A DNA stretch of 64,000 nucleotides from Camillea tinctor (Eukaryota > Ascomycota > Sordariomycetes > Xylariales > Xylariaceae). Positions within the stretch are counted from its first letter, which is position 1, and each line of letters opens with the position of its first letter. The position numbers and the translations under genes were made by a program. The DNA is taken from positions 310,001-374,000 of the forward strand of contig MU394069.1 in the NCBI GenBank assembly GCA_022578605.1, given 5' to 3'. The notes under the pieces were generated by a model. The model was given only the letters and a program-made list of their open reading frames with translations, was not told the DNA's origin and did not search any database. Below, piece after piece: positions 24,347 to 36,800 of the stretch.

Positions 24347-25857
24347 TGCAGTGAGAGAAAGAAGTATGTTACTGTTTGCTCCCCAGCACTCCTAGAATTG
24401 ATTGGAAATACCAAGTTCGGGTAAATGTTGATGTTGTAGGCAGGTTGGTTGGTCAGCTCACACTCCGTCGGTCCAGAAAATGGGGGCTGCTGGTTGCAAC
24501 GAATGGCCGAGCATTGGGGGGTCAGATCAATCCTGTTAACACTAACATCCGAAATGGGATAGACACACGATATACGCGCAAGCCACGAAAAAAAAGAGGA
24601 GGAGGATAAAGACAAAACAAAAATGAAGTTATGAAAATAGAAGAGGAAAGTAAAGGGAAGTAGAGTAAAGGGAATTAGTACTGGAGTACAAATAAAGAAA
24701 AGGAAGAAAAAAAAAGAAGAAAAAAAAGGATGGTGATGTTGAATAGTTGGTGGTGATTGAAAGATTAAAGATGGCGATGGCAATGGTTAGAATGAGAATG
24801 GATGGAGACCCGGTCTGACCGGTGGATGTGAAGAAAAATGAATGGAGGAATTGAAGGAGTGGGTCAAAGAATTGAGGGAGATGGATCTGACGGTTGCTTG
24901 TGAAATATGAAATCCTGGGAGTTTGAATGACTAAAAACCCGCTAAGAAAGGTAAAAAAAATAACAGAACGTCTCTCAAGCCTCGGTATTCGCAGAACTAA
25001 ACTCGGCATGCGCCTGCCCCACCTTTTCACCTCCTCTATTTTTCAACATCCCGCCACTCCACTTACCCGATCACGTGCTGTATCTCAAAATGTGTCTCAT
25101 TGGACAGGATTAATGTGAACAAAGAAAAGTTAACTACACTAGCTGGTACGTCCCTTCCCATCTCGTCCAGTTACAACACCCGTTGTACTCTAGTATATAT
25201 GTAGATGACTGTGGTGTACATGTGGAAGGTTCGAGCTAATAGTGCCCAAGTTGACCTGATGTCATTGCCTCTAGCTACAATTCGATACACCGTTAAAATC
25301 TTCTACAAAAAGACTTAGGTACTAAGTACCTACTTACATGTATACCCAAAACAATCAAAGAGCCAAAAGCTTATTGGTCTCACTTCGGGTTCCCGCCACT
25401 GCATACTGTAGAGCTTTGATCACATGCTGGATATGCTCTGCATTAGGTACCTACAGTGCAACTTAGTAGCTGAAGCCATTCAACATCGTATTAAAACCTG
25501 AATTATATAAATCATTGGAGTAGCTGCATACCTAACCTCCATAAACCCAACATGACTTGCAAGTGGAATAATTCTTATGCTTGGAACACGTTTGGCTCAC
25601 AGCTAGTGATAACTGCACATGCTACAATTCTGGATTAGAGGGCCAGAATCATGTTCAGAATTGTAAGCAAGTTGATATTACACATCGAATATTTATAGGT
25701 TGTATAAATAAAAGGGAGGACTGCTAGGCACATAATCTTGTGATGTCGAAAATAACGGGTGTCTCTACAAATATGCCTTTCTAACCAACCTAGCCTAACC
25801 TAAACTCTACATGTTATTCACCTTCTTATTGCTCATTGTGCTAGGTTAGACAATAGC
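24347..25857. other. Intergenic between PEX13 and the ammonium transporter 3' end
   Basis: The part to about 24830 is a purine-rich + strand (pyrimidine-rich on the PEX13 sense strand) and likely holds the PEX13 leader and promoter. From 25100 to 25857 the sequence is AT-rich with several TAGGTACCTA-type words (25316-25335, 25445-25455). No gene is supported. Confidence 0.5.
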
Positions 25858-27481
25858 TCAGAGCTCGATCGTACCCTTGAACGCAGGGCAATAGTCCTCG
25901 TCCTCGGGATGCGGCTCATCACACAATGTCTCTTCCGTCTGAGCCATGTCTAAGCCGGAGTGGATCTCCCTAGTAGCCATTGTCAGCAGCTGGATATATA
26001 AGTGAGACTATAGAATGGTTTACTCAAAACAACTTACTCGTTCGTGGCCAGCACCTCCAAGCCCGGTATGCAGTCTACAAGCGCAACAATCGCGAACGAT
26101 CCCACAAACGACCAGGTAAACCCAATCAGCACCTCCACAATCTGCACCCACAGCTGGCGTACATTCCCGTCGAAGAATACTCCGCCGGTGACCTCAACAC
26201 CGCCATAAGCCGCCACCTCCTTCTGCGCGAACAGCCCCGTGCAGATAGTAGCCGCCACGCCCCCAACGCAGTGCGTAGCGAACGTATCCCCGTTATCCAC
26301 CCAGCGCCACCGGCGCGCGAAGTCCGTGAACTTGATCCTTAGCGCCTGGCGGCACACCACCGCGCCAAAGACACCCAAGCCGAACGCCGTAGGCAGATCC
26401 ACGAACCCGGCCGCCGGCGTGATCATGACCAGCCCCGCGAGCGCGCCCATGAACGTCGCGTCCACGGACCACTTCCTCGTCTCGGCGTAGGTCATGCACG
26501 CCCAGGTCAGCGCGCCCGCGGACGCGCACAGGTTCGTCACGCACAGCGCCATCACGCTCTGGAAGTTCAACGCCAGCGTGGTGCCGGCGTCGAAGGCGAG
26601 CCAGGACCCCCAGATCACGACCAGCGCCAGGAGCTGGAAGAACGGGTTCCCCGGCCGGTGCAGCCGGATGTGCGTCGGCGTGCGGGTTGCGGAGCCCCGC
26701 GACCGGAAGAGCGGGTACGAGAGGTAGAGGCTCACGGCTGCGGCGGTGGCGCCCGAGCAGACGTGCACGGGTGTTCCTGTAATAGTCAAGGGGGTTCGGT
26801 CAACTCGGAGCTAGGAGGGCGTTTATGGAAGTGAGCGTACCTCCCGCGAAATCTAGCACCCCCAGGTTCTCCCCCAGATACCCGCCGCCCCAGACCATAT
26901 GCGCGAGGGGGCAGTACACGAACGTGGACCAAAGCTACAGCAAGTCGTCAACCCCAATCTTTTCTTCCTGTCCTCTCATCCCACCCACCCAACCAGCTAG
27001 TCAGGAGAACTCACAAAAATAAACGGCACCACGGGCAACAACCGCCCCCTCTCGCAGAACCCGCCCACGGCGATCGCACACACCGTCGCCTCGAACACGA
27101 GCTGGAACTCGCTAAACAAGATCGCCGGGATGGAGCCCACCGGCTGCGCCAGCACGCCGATGTGGAACACGTGCTTCAAGTCGCCGAAGACGCTCCCCCC
27201 TTCGCCGTACGCCAGCGCGTACCCCAGCACGAACCACTGCACCGAGCACGTCGCGATGGTGAGGACGGCCGGCAGCGCCGAGGACAGCGCGTTGCGCCGC
27301 CAGGAGTACCCGCCGTAGGCGATGCCGACCTAGAGAGGGGTTAGGTAGGGGAGGGAGGGAGGGGGGAAGGGGAAGAGCGTACTGTGGGCACGATGGTCCA
27401 GCAGATTACCGTGCAGAAGAGCACGAAGAGGGTGTCGGTTTTGTCGCATGCTTCCCAGGCTTTGAGGACGTCGGATGCCAT
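25858..27481 (-). CDS. MEP: Ammonium transporter (Amt/MEP family)
   Basis: Plasma-membrane ammonium permease. Five exons, 27481-27383, 27329-27015, 26934-26841, 26776-26038 and 25969-25858, encode 452 residues; all four introns (53, 80, 64 and 68 nt) are GT-AG and in phase. Family landmarks: short acidic N-terminus, [59 protein letters not shown] with the first pore histidine, FNPF-like [20 protein letters not shown], and ATHCVGG with the second pore histidine. About eleven helices are expected. The segment before the second histidine reads [14 protein letters not shown] instead of the usual DD..DVF..HG pattern, a noticeable departure. The C-terminal tail is short and acidic ([15 protein letters not shown]), lacking the long regulatory tail of MEP2 types. 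Coding GC is high compared with the flanks. Which MEP paralogue it represents cannot be told. Confidence 0.93.
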
Positions 27482-29317
27482 TGTGGGATTGGAGTTGGAG
27501 GTGCGCTGGATAAGGGTAGTGGTGGTGATAAACTAGAAGGGTGTTCCAGGGTAGGTTCCGGGAAGGGAATATAGTACTTATTGGATGAATATCTGACTAT
27601 ATCTCTCTCACTGGACTCAGGGCAGAATTGGGAGAGTGAGAGATACATATAAATTGCGCTCCCTCCTCAGCCGGATCGGAGGATTTCAATTGAGGAGATA
27701 ACATCCCGCTTTCTTTATCTGTGGCTGTCTTATTCCTAGCATTTAGGTAACTTCACATACATCCATATATCCTTATCTCTGCTTTCTTCTCCCGCGTAAC
27801 GCCAATGTTCCAATCACAACCACCATCCCTGTTGCGGCATGTCGACTTATCGGCCAATAGCGGAAACTCGACACAACGTAGTAAGTAGGTGCTTATCTAG
27901 CCAATCCCGTCCAATATCAGTATTTCTGCCCAGTCTATTGTCGTGCTCCCCTCTTATTATTTTTTTTTTTTTGCTATTGTTTTGGTAATGAATCATGGAC
28001 CTGTTCAGTTTCAGGGCAGTCGGGAGGTATCCAAAAACATCACCACTTTGAACAATGTATCTACAACACCACTGTCTCGGGTTCGTGATAATTCACAAAA
28101 ATCAGGTTTTCGATCATTGGCGTGTTACTGTAGCTTGGCTCGGATCAGCCGTAATCAGGCAGGGTAATCAGCAAAGAGCATACTAAATCCGAACTTTTTA
28201 TTTTAATGATGGGGTAGCATGGCGTTGCTTATTAGAGGACTAATTACCACGAGTATATTTTACTTCACGTATATTTGGTGATATTGACTGTTTGCACGTT
28301 ATTCCTATTCTACTTTATGTATCTAGGAGAGATCCTGCCTCATTACATTTATCTCCATATGAGATAATTCCATACTGACATAGCTGAAAATTGGTACTCT
28401 CCTATACTCGTCGTACTGTTAACATTCCTGACGCTCATTTTTGTTTGACATCCAATTTTAGCTACAACTTTTTGTCTATGACACAACCCGTCTGACAGAA
28501 CCCTTAATTAGTTTCCTCCTTAGATATAACGTTTTTGAAAATATGTCTATACCTATAGTCCACAGATTGGAAAGATTATTTCTCTTGAACTATTGCTTTT
28601 GCTGAAATTCAAAGCTAAAAATGCAGGTCTATAATAGCAAACCTATTCTATGAGCGTGAAAGAGTTGATTATTTATAAAATCTATAACCAACCATTCTTC
28701 CTGAATCCCCCCATCTTGCCCCACCTCCAGGGCCATTGCCACCTTTCCGTTCAGCTCAGCTAGTTATATCTATTCTATCCAATAAAAAAGTTCAGCATAC
28801 ATTAGTCCCTATGCCATTATTAACTAAACGAATAACCTTCCTCGAAGACGTTGCATTTTTTGGTCAACTGCTTACGTACCTAGGTTAGGTACTGACAATA
28901 AATATGTAGATCTAGTGGCCTGCTCGGCCTCGCAATGGTTAGGCATTCTTGCAGAGGGGTATTTAAATAAGGACGCACAACTGTCCAAATTCAAATCCTA
29001 GCTGTCTGCCTCTTATCTTTAGCTAACGTACCGACGGCATCGCTTTCACCATACTATTAGAGTCTTTCCATGAAAGCATCCAAGAGATAATGGTGCTAAA
29101 CCAATGTGTAGTGTAATCCGGTGCCGTAGCAGCCTTCTTGATATGGCTTGATGTATGTAACTCACCGTTTCTTTTTTTCATTTTTTTTTCATCTTTGTTT
29201 CATGATATTAACCTCTCTATAATAGATGTCGCCGAACAAGATTACAAACGCGAACGACGCGGCGATCAACTCGAGTAACAAATAACAAGGTGAACGAGAC
29301 CAACAAAATATAATACA
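27482..29317. other. Intergenic between divergent transporter and NLR genes
   Basis: Holds the two divergent promoters. A C/T-rich stretch at 27540-27700 suits the transporter leader. The region 28200-28800 is AT-rich and featureless. A tRNA-like fragment (28921-29000) is degenerate and not called. A palindromic TACGTACCTAGG word lies near 28874. No gene seen. Confidence 0.5.
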
Positions 29318-32300
29318 ATGGACCACGAACACTCTCAGCGGTCTAGCCATGACTACGATGGTCAGTCCAGCCTTGACTACGATGGCTTTGATGAGCTTTT
29401 CCATCTGGGTCGTGTGGGTGGACTATCCGGTACTTCTCAATGGAGCTCTTTACCACCGAGTCGATGCGACTTTAAGGTCGGTATCGTGTGTGCCTTGCCT
29501 CTAGAGGCAAGTGTTGTCAGCATCTTGTTTGACAGGCAGTGGGATAGCAATATAGTAGGGAAGGAGACCGGGGATCCAAACGCCTATTCTATCGGCATGA
29601 TAGGGCAACACAACGTCGTTTTAACGCACATGCCGAACATGGGGAAGGTTGCTGCTGCGATGGCAGCAACATGGCTTTCTGCCAGCTTTCAGGGGATCAA
29701 GCTCGCTCTGGTCGTCGGCATCTGCGGCGGTGTGCCCTCAGCAGGCGGGGCAGAAATCATCCTTGGCGATGTGGTCATCAGCGAAGGGATTATTCAGTAT
29801 GATTTGGGGAGACGCTTCCCTAATAATAATTTTTTGCGAAAAGATACGCCTCGAGATAACCTACCAAGGCCGAACCTGGAAATCCGAGCGGCCCTAGCTA
29901 AGGTGAAAACCCAACAGGGACGCAATTCACTGCAAGACAAGTTGTCCGGATTTCTCGACATCCTGGTGGGAGAACTTAGGGGTGCGGAGATATATCCAGG
30001 GATGGCCAAAGATAAACTTTTCAAATCCAAATACCTACACAAACACCACGAGCTTTCGGGATGTGTAGTGTGCTCCAGTAAGGATGGCGGAAACAATGTA
30101 TGTGATGAAGCTTTTGAGTCAAGTTGCGAGCGACTAGAATGCGATGATCAGGAAGTGGTACCACGTTCTCGACTAACGCAACATTCGGGTCCCGCTATTC
30201 ATTTCGGGCTTATCGCATCTGGGGACGTCGTGATGAGATCAGGAGAAGATCGAGACATAATCGCTTCTCGAGACGGGGTCATCGCATTTGAAATGGAGGG
30301 TGCAGGAGTGTGGGAGATGTTCCCTTCTTCCTTGGTTATCAAGGGTGTTTGTGATTATGCGGATAGCCATAAGAATAAGGTATGGCAAAATTATGCAGCC
30401 GCAACAGCTGCTGCTGCTACAAAGGCCTTCCTGGAGATTGTGGATATAGGTAGGTATACATTAACCCCGAATCTAAATTAAACTGCGTAACATGGGACTG
30501 ACAAGCGTACCTAATACAGATTCTCTAAGACAACCAAGGTCCCATCAATACGCCTCGCATCACCGGAGGAGCTCGAGGAGAAGCATGGCAATGCGGCCGA
30601 ACCAGGAGTGGAAAGTGGAAGAAGTGAAATTCCTGAATAAACTCCGTAAATCACCTTATCAAGACCGGAAGGATTTGAATCCAGACCGGGTCCAAGGAAC
30701 CTGTGAGTGGTTTGTCCAGCACAAGCTCTTTCAGGAATGGCAGGATGGTAATTCCAGAATTCTTTGGGTATCTGCAGACCCTGGATGTGGAAAGTCAGTT
30801 CTAGCAAAATACCTGGTTGATTCTATCCTTCCGGCTAAAAAGTCTCGAACAATATGCTATTTCTTCTTTAAGGACGGTTTTGAAGACCAGAAGACTATCA
30901 CAGGTGCCCTCTGTTGTCTTTTACACCAACTGTTTAAGCAGAAACGGGCTCTCTGTTCGGAAGCTATCATTGGCCAACTCTCAGATGACAAAGGGGGGTT
31001 CACAAACTCATTTAGTGACCTTTGGGAAGCCCTACTTGATGCTGCAGAAAATAATGACGCTGCCGAAACCATTTGTGTTCTCGACGCAATTGATGAGTGT
31101 GAGCTTCGCGGAATGTCTCAGCTTTCTCAAGCGTTGTGCAGGTTTTCCAGTCTTAGCAGGAAATCCAAATTGAAGTTCCTATTAACGAGCCGACCTTATG
31201 ATAGGATTAGACGAGACTTCCATCTCTCTGACATACCAGATTTAGCAGTTGTCCACCTGGCCGGGGAAAGCGACGAGGAAACCACAAAGATTTCAAGAGA
31301 GATTGATGTCTTTATTAAAGCTAGGGTTCAGGGCATTGGAGCACGACTAATGCTTCGACAAGATGACCAGGAACTTTTGCTACAAGCTCTTATGTGCGTT
31401 CAACACAGGACATATCTCTGGGTTCACCTTACCTTGGACTTGATCGAGTCAGATCCCGATATCGACAAAAATGGGATAATTAAGGCCACCTCCCACATAC
31501 CACAAACCGTTGATGAGGCGTACGACCGTATCCTCTCTACTAGTCGTGATTTCGAACAAGCTAGGAAAATTTTACATATTATTGTGGCAGCAGCACGGCC
31601 ACTAACATTGAGAGAGATGGGCTTTGTGATGGCTCTTCGAGAAGAGCATACGTCCCATAGCGAGGTTATTTACCAATCAGAAGATCGCTTGCGTGTGAAT
31701 ATACGAGATATCTGCGGGCTTTTTGTGGTAATTATCGACTCGAGGATTTACCTTCTTCACCAAACCGCAAGGGAATTCTTAGTTAAGAGCGGCCAACAGA
31801 ACTCCCCCGCCAGTGTCAGTAGTAGCCTCAAATGGAAACATCTGATCCAGCCACAAGAGGCGCACAAAATTCTTGCTGAGATATGCATCTGGTACCTCTT
31901 ACTCACAGAATTTGAAAATCAACGCGAGGAAGCCGAGAACATCTCGCAACAAGACATGAATAGATACAGACTCCTCGATTACTCCGCTAACCATTGGTCA
32001 ATGCACTTCCGAGAATCACGAATCGCATTCATAGAGTCAAAGTTGCAATCGGCATTACGGATTTGTGACATAAGATCAGCGCGTTGCTCGATTTGGCTCA
32101 GGGTCTTTTGGAAGAGCCAAAGCACAGATTTCCCCCTACGTTTCACCACCCTTATGATTGCCTCCTATTTCGGACTTGAAGCAGTTGTCAAGCATTTACT
32201 CAGAACAGAAAATTTTGACCTAGATGAATGTGATATGACGCATGGGCGGTCGGCCCTGTCCTGGGCCGCAGAGAATAACCACGACGTCATCGTTAGGTTA

Positions 32301-33062
32301 TTGACCAGCAGCATTTATAGGATGCATGTAGGTGCCTTTAAATTAGCGGGTTGGAAAGGGGCAAATGTCAATTCACTCGATAAATATCGCCGAACGCCCT
32401 TGTCGTATGCTGCCTGGAAAGGGAATATATCCGTCGTCAAACTCTTGCTCAAGGCAGGAGGCCTAATTGACTCAAGGGATGGAATTGGATTCACACTATG
32501 GATTTATGATATTTGCAACGAACATAAAGATGTTCTACAACTGCTAATCGAAAATGGTCAGGGTGGCGAAAGAAATGGTGGTATCGATAGTTACCTTATA
32601 TTCTCTGCTATACAAAGAGGAGATGCGGCCGTGGTTCAGCCGCTTTTGGATATAGGCAAGGTGGACATGAATGCAAAAAGCCATGATAACCGAAAGCTGT
32701 TACACAATGCTGCTTTATTCGGAAATGAAAGCATAGTTCGGCTGCTTCTACATACAGGCAAGGTGGCTTTAAACACAAGAAACCCATGGAGAAAGACGCC
32801 GTTACATTCGGCTGTTGTAAGTGGCAACGATACCATAATTCGAATGCTTTTGGATACAGGCAGGGTGGATCTGAACATAAAAGACAGATGGGGGCAGACG
32901 CCGCTGCTTATAGCCTTCAAGCAGTCGCCAGAAAAGGCGGTCCAGCTTCTTGCGGCAATGGGGATAAACAGGAGGAATACAAAAGGTCAATCTCGCTGGC
33001 AGCCACTATGGGATGCCTTTGAAAGAGAGGACGAAGATTTTATTCGTGAATTTAAGATCTGA
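29318..33062 (+). CDS. NLR-type receptor: PNP_UDP domain, NACHT NTPase, ankyrin repeats
   Basis: Two exons, 29318-30449 and 30520-33062, joined over a 70-nt intron with a CTAAT branch site, give 1224 residues. Residues about 50-365 form a nucleoside-phosphorylase-like effector domain (CDFKVGIVCALPLEA, LALVVGICGGVP, GDVVMRSGEDRD, FEMEGAGVWE, IKGVCDYADSHKN). A NACHT domain follows with Walker A DPGCGKS (about 464-470), Walker B VLDAIDEC (about 564-571), the sensor-like FLLTSRPYDRI, and a winged-helix region. The last 300 residues hold seven or eight ankyrin-type repeats; the final ones share a near-identical LLxTGKVxLN core. Proteins with this PNP-NACHT-ANK order are fungal NLRs, some acting in heterokaryon incompatibility and programmed cell death; the role here is inferred from architecture. 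The intron sits exactly between effector domain and NACHT module. No partner gene is obvious beside it. Confidence 0.9.
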
Positions 33063-33150
33063 TAAGCAAAGGTGCTTAGTATCATTTGCTTCCCATTCTA
33101 CCAACAGCGAGCCCAGAAATTCGTCACGTCAAGCCAAAAGCTCCTTCTTC

Positions 33151-33520
33151 TCAGCTACGATCAGCCATCAACGTATTCACTTTCAGGGCAACCTTCACTA
33201 TCTTCGCTTTGCCTTTGTTAAGGCTCTTCTTGATCTCTACCATCTTCACAACCTAGTCGCTGACGGCCTTCACTAGGACCTTGGCCTGCTCTATGTTGAC
33301 TGTGCGGAGCATCACCTGGATGTGGTTCTGAGCCCACGGTACCGTGGGGTAATCAGTTGGGAGCGCCGAGGCCCCTAACAGCTGCAGTTGGAAGAGCAGA
33401 CTCGGGGCGTAGTGCTGTTGTGATCTTAGCTGCACGATGTGAGCGTCGGATTCGCGATCCCCCAAGCCCTATAGAACGAGATTTTTGAGTATTCATTGCT
33501 TACTGGCTTTGGACCGGTGT
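33151..33520 (-). pseudogene. Relic of an unidentified gene
   Basis: On the minus strand a protein-like frame (HTGPKP | GLGDRESDAHIVQLRSQ ... NIEQAKVLVKAVSD) meets a TAG at 33253-33255 and then continues in the same frame as a lysine-rich stretch (VEIKKSLNKGKAKIVKVALK) to TGA at 33151-33153. A 35-nt GT-AG gap between GPKP and GLGD is shorter than a normal intron, and upstream stops remove the rest. I do not recognise the family. It lies between the NLR and the chitinase 3' ends and is probably a decayed gene rather than a working one. Confidence 0.33.
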
Positions 33521-33825
33521 GGATTTGAAAGAAGTGTTTGACTAGGTGTTAGGTGCTTGATATTGTCTTGATACTGTTAGCACGGGGTTTTTAGTTTTTT
33601 CTTCTTCTTTCAAGGACTTGAATTTTATTGAAGTTGATACCACGCTCATCGCCGTGAGAATTGTCTTTATAACAAAAATCCCCACACTTCCGTCAAAAAG
33701 GGGGCTCAACCCAAAGCTAAAATGACACCACCATAAGCCCAACCGGCTTTCCCCCTTCGTCCCTTTCTTCACCAAGCTAGTTATATATAACCACCATCTA
33801 CACCATGTAACAGCTTCCCCACCAC

Positions 33826-36800
33826 CTAATCCTTCTCACACTGAATATCCGGCCCCCCCGCCGACTTGATCGCCCGCTCCACGCAGCCGTCCTTAATGAA
33901 CAGCGGCAAATCAAACCAGACGGACGCGCCCTCATCCTCCGTCGCGTAGGTCCAATCCCAGAACGTCAGCGCCCCGCACCCGTTCTCCTGCTTGTGCAGC
34001 TCCTTGCCCCCGTCCCGGTCTGCCCAGTTGCGTATATCGTAGATGTGCAGCCGCCACGCCAGCCCCACGTCGTCCGTGATGTCGCACTTGGCCTCCGGCG
34101 TTGGCGGCGGCTCCGTGGGCGTCGGCGTCGGCGATGTTGTCGTTGTTGTGGGTGGCGGTGGCGGGTCGGGCGTGTCCCAGTCATCGCCGCTCCCGCTCCC
34201 GCTCCCGCTCCCGCTCCCGCTGCCAGAGCCCGGCGCGCTCGAGCACGCGTCGCCGACGTAGTAACACAGGTCGTCGTCGCTGCCGTCGCACCCGAGATAC
34301 AGGAACGCGCTGGCGTCGAGGAAGCTGCCGCTGCTGAGCTGGCGCGCCCGGAGTGCGTGCCGCAGGGTGGTCATGTTGCTGCGCATGTTCCAGGCCTGGG
34401 CGCCCCCCTCCTGGCCTGGCTCGTTGGGGTAGTTCGCGTGTCGGCGCCGGGACTCTTGCCTAGACGCTTCGACAAGGGCAAGCTGTTCTGTGTGGTTTTG
34501 TACGCTGGTATTATCTATCTGGACGGAATCCTGCTCGGGGGTCGACGTCCCTTCGATCGACAGCTCGTCAGACACTTTGCGCCCTCTTCTCCGCTTCCTC
34601 CCAGGCCTCATGGCCGGGCCGCTGTATCCGGGATAGTTATCACATAGGTACCAGTTGAAGTCATCGTCTTTCTCTAGACGATCAAAGCTGCCCGATATAC
34701 CATGCTGAGCCCATTCGTGACCATTCCAAATCTTCTTCCCAGGTGATGGGTACTGGCAGTACAAGCTGTTCGTCATAGTCGTTGTGCTAGATGTGACTTG
34801 ACCATTATTGTCTGTTCCGTAGCCGATAGTCTTTTCGAAGAGTTTATCGTCCCACCAGGGGTCGTATGAGCGCTCGCCTTTGTTCACGTTGGCCGAGTTG
34901 ACAAGGAGGAAGGCATTGCCGTAAGGGTCTGCGCAGACATTCTTTGAACGGTCATTTCCGAGGAAGAAGTCATCATCTGATGTCCCCGTCGTCCCGTTGG
35001 CGAACTCAACCTTGTAGGGCTTTCCAGAGAATCTTTTTTGCCCATTCCTGCCCCCACCGCCCTGTTTGTTATAAAAGCTTTTCAGGGCCCCGCCATGATC
35101 TCTATTCTCTTCCTTAGGGATCAAACGTAGTACCGATTGCTCGTCCCATATGGCATTATTGGGCTTGCGGTTAGGATTGCCCGAGCCCCAAGGATATTCC
35201 TCAACTTGGCAGTCGATAAGGCCCCATCCATCAAACTTCTCAGGTGTATTCAAAGTATCATCCTTGTTTTTGCCTGGATTGCTTCCCGACTGCCACTTAC
35301 CTTGGTACCACGGTGCGGTTGGATGAAGATCAGAACCGCTTACATATGTCAAGGTTTCGGGTTTATTGCGAGACACGATGGCTGAGCGCGCATTAGCACA
35401 CACGTTGGGCCACCTATTGAAGTCGCACTTAAACGTTGGCAAAGGGGCAGAGGGGGGTGGCGGGTTAGGAGCGGGACACGCAGCAGGACCGCTTGCCCTG
35501 ACATTTAACGGCAGCCCGAACGCTCTCCGGACATCGGCAGAGCAGCAGTCGGAGGAGAGCTCTGCGTCCTCCTTCGCACTTTCAAGGTCCTCATCAAGAT
35601 CGGCTTGACAGCCTGTCATATACGAATCTGCGTCCTCGGCGGAGATGTCGCAACGCATCTGCAGCGACACGGGGTCAAAGATGGGAATGTTGCCGTTGGG
35701 ACAGAGACCCGAATCCGTCTTCACATCAGGTTGACATAGATCATCTCCACTGCCAGCCGGAGGCTTACCAGGAGGCGGCGGGAAAGGCGGCGGGTCAGGA
35801 TCGCTAGGGTCAACAAAATCGGGCGGCATCGACTCGCCGTTAGGAGGGCAGAACAGACACGGTTCATCACAAAAAGCTTTGCATTTTTGTCCACAATTGG
35901 CTGTACACGCCGGCCCAGGCGGTCCGGTCTTGTGGATGGTGACAGACTTGGGGATTTCGCTTGGGACTGTGGTTGTCGTCCCCCCTGGAGGTGATGTTGG
36001 GGGCTCCGGAGGGGGCCCCGGAGTTGGGGTTGAAAATGAGTATGGCCAGGGCGGCGGCGTTATAGTCCTAATGACGGGGGGAGAGTGGGATACAGAGGGC
36101 TTGCTCTTCGGGTTCGGGTCGTCTGTGATGGTGAATGGGGATGGAAGGATACTTGGAGTTAGCCACAAAATAGTTGCGTTTGAGTCATTCCCCACATGCT
36201 GGTTCCATAATGGGATCTCTGTTGTTGTGATAGGCGGGATCGTCAAGGTTGTTGTCTGTATGGTTCGTTGTAGGGACTCTTTGGTAACTGTATCTCCGTC
36301 TGTGTCTGTTGTGGTGATTGTCTCTGTCCAAGCAACCTCAAGTGACGTCGTATACGGAGGGAATGTGATAGTTGTGGTATTTGGGACGGGGAACGGGGCC
36401 CAGATAATCTCGCATGGAGGCACACAAGAAACTGCCGGGTTTGGCTCAGTAAATATGTCAGGGGCAGCATAGAGGACGCCTGGCTCGTCACAAGTTCCCT
36501 CCGGACAGCCTGAGTCTTCGTCGAATTCCTGGAGATCCACAGCCCAGTCTACGGTACCAGCAAAATTGAGCTCAGTCCATCGAGCTATACGTGCTAACTT
36601 AGTTTCTTCTGACATGTACGCCACCCACTCGGTCCCTAACCATTTAGCGAGCAAAGGTCAGTCTATAGATTTTAATTAAGGGGTTGATGGGAGGATAGGT
36701 AGCGGGGAGCGGGCGTAATGAAGACTTACCCTCGTAGATAAGATAGTCAGACATTGTCTCATTATCAAACCATGACTTGATATCGCCGCCGTCACGTATG

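Noticed and set aside
28915..29005. A tRNA-like segment with TGGTTAGGC and TTCAAATCC
   Set aside because: The arms do not pair and spacing is irregular; no functional tRNA can be folded.
33966..36491. Long open frames antisense to the chitinase (for example 33994-34647 and 35879-36472 on the + strand)
   Set aside because: They mirror the GC-rich, low-complexity chitinase tail, which is coherent in one minus frame with spliced catalytic exons.
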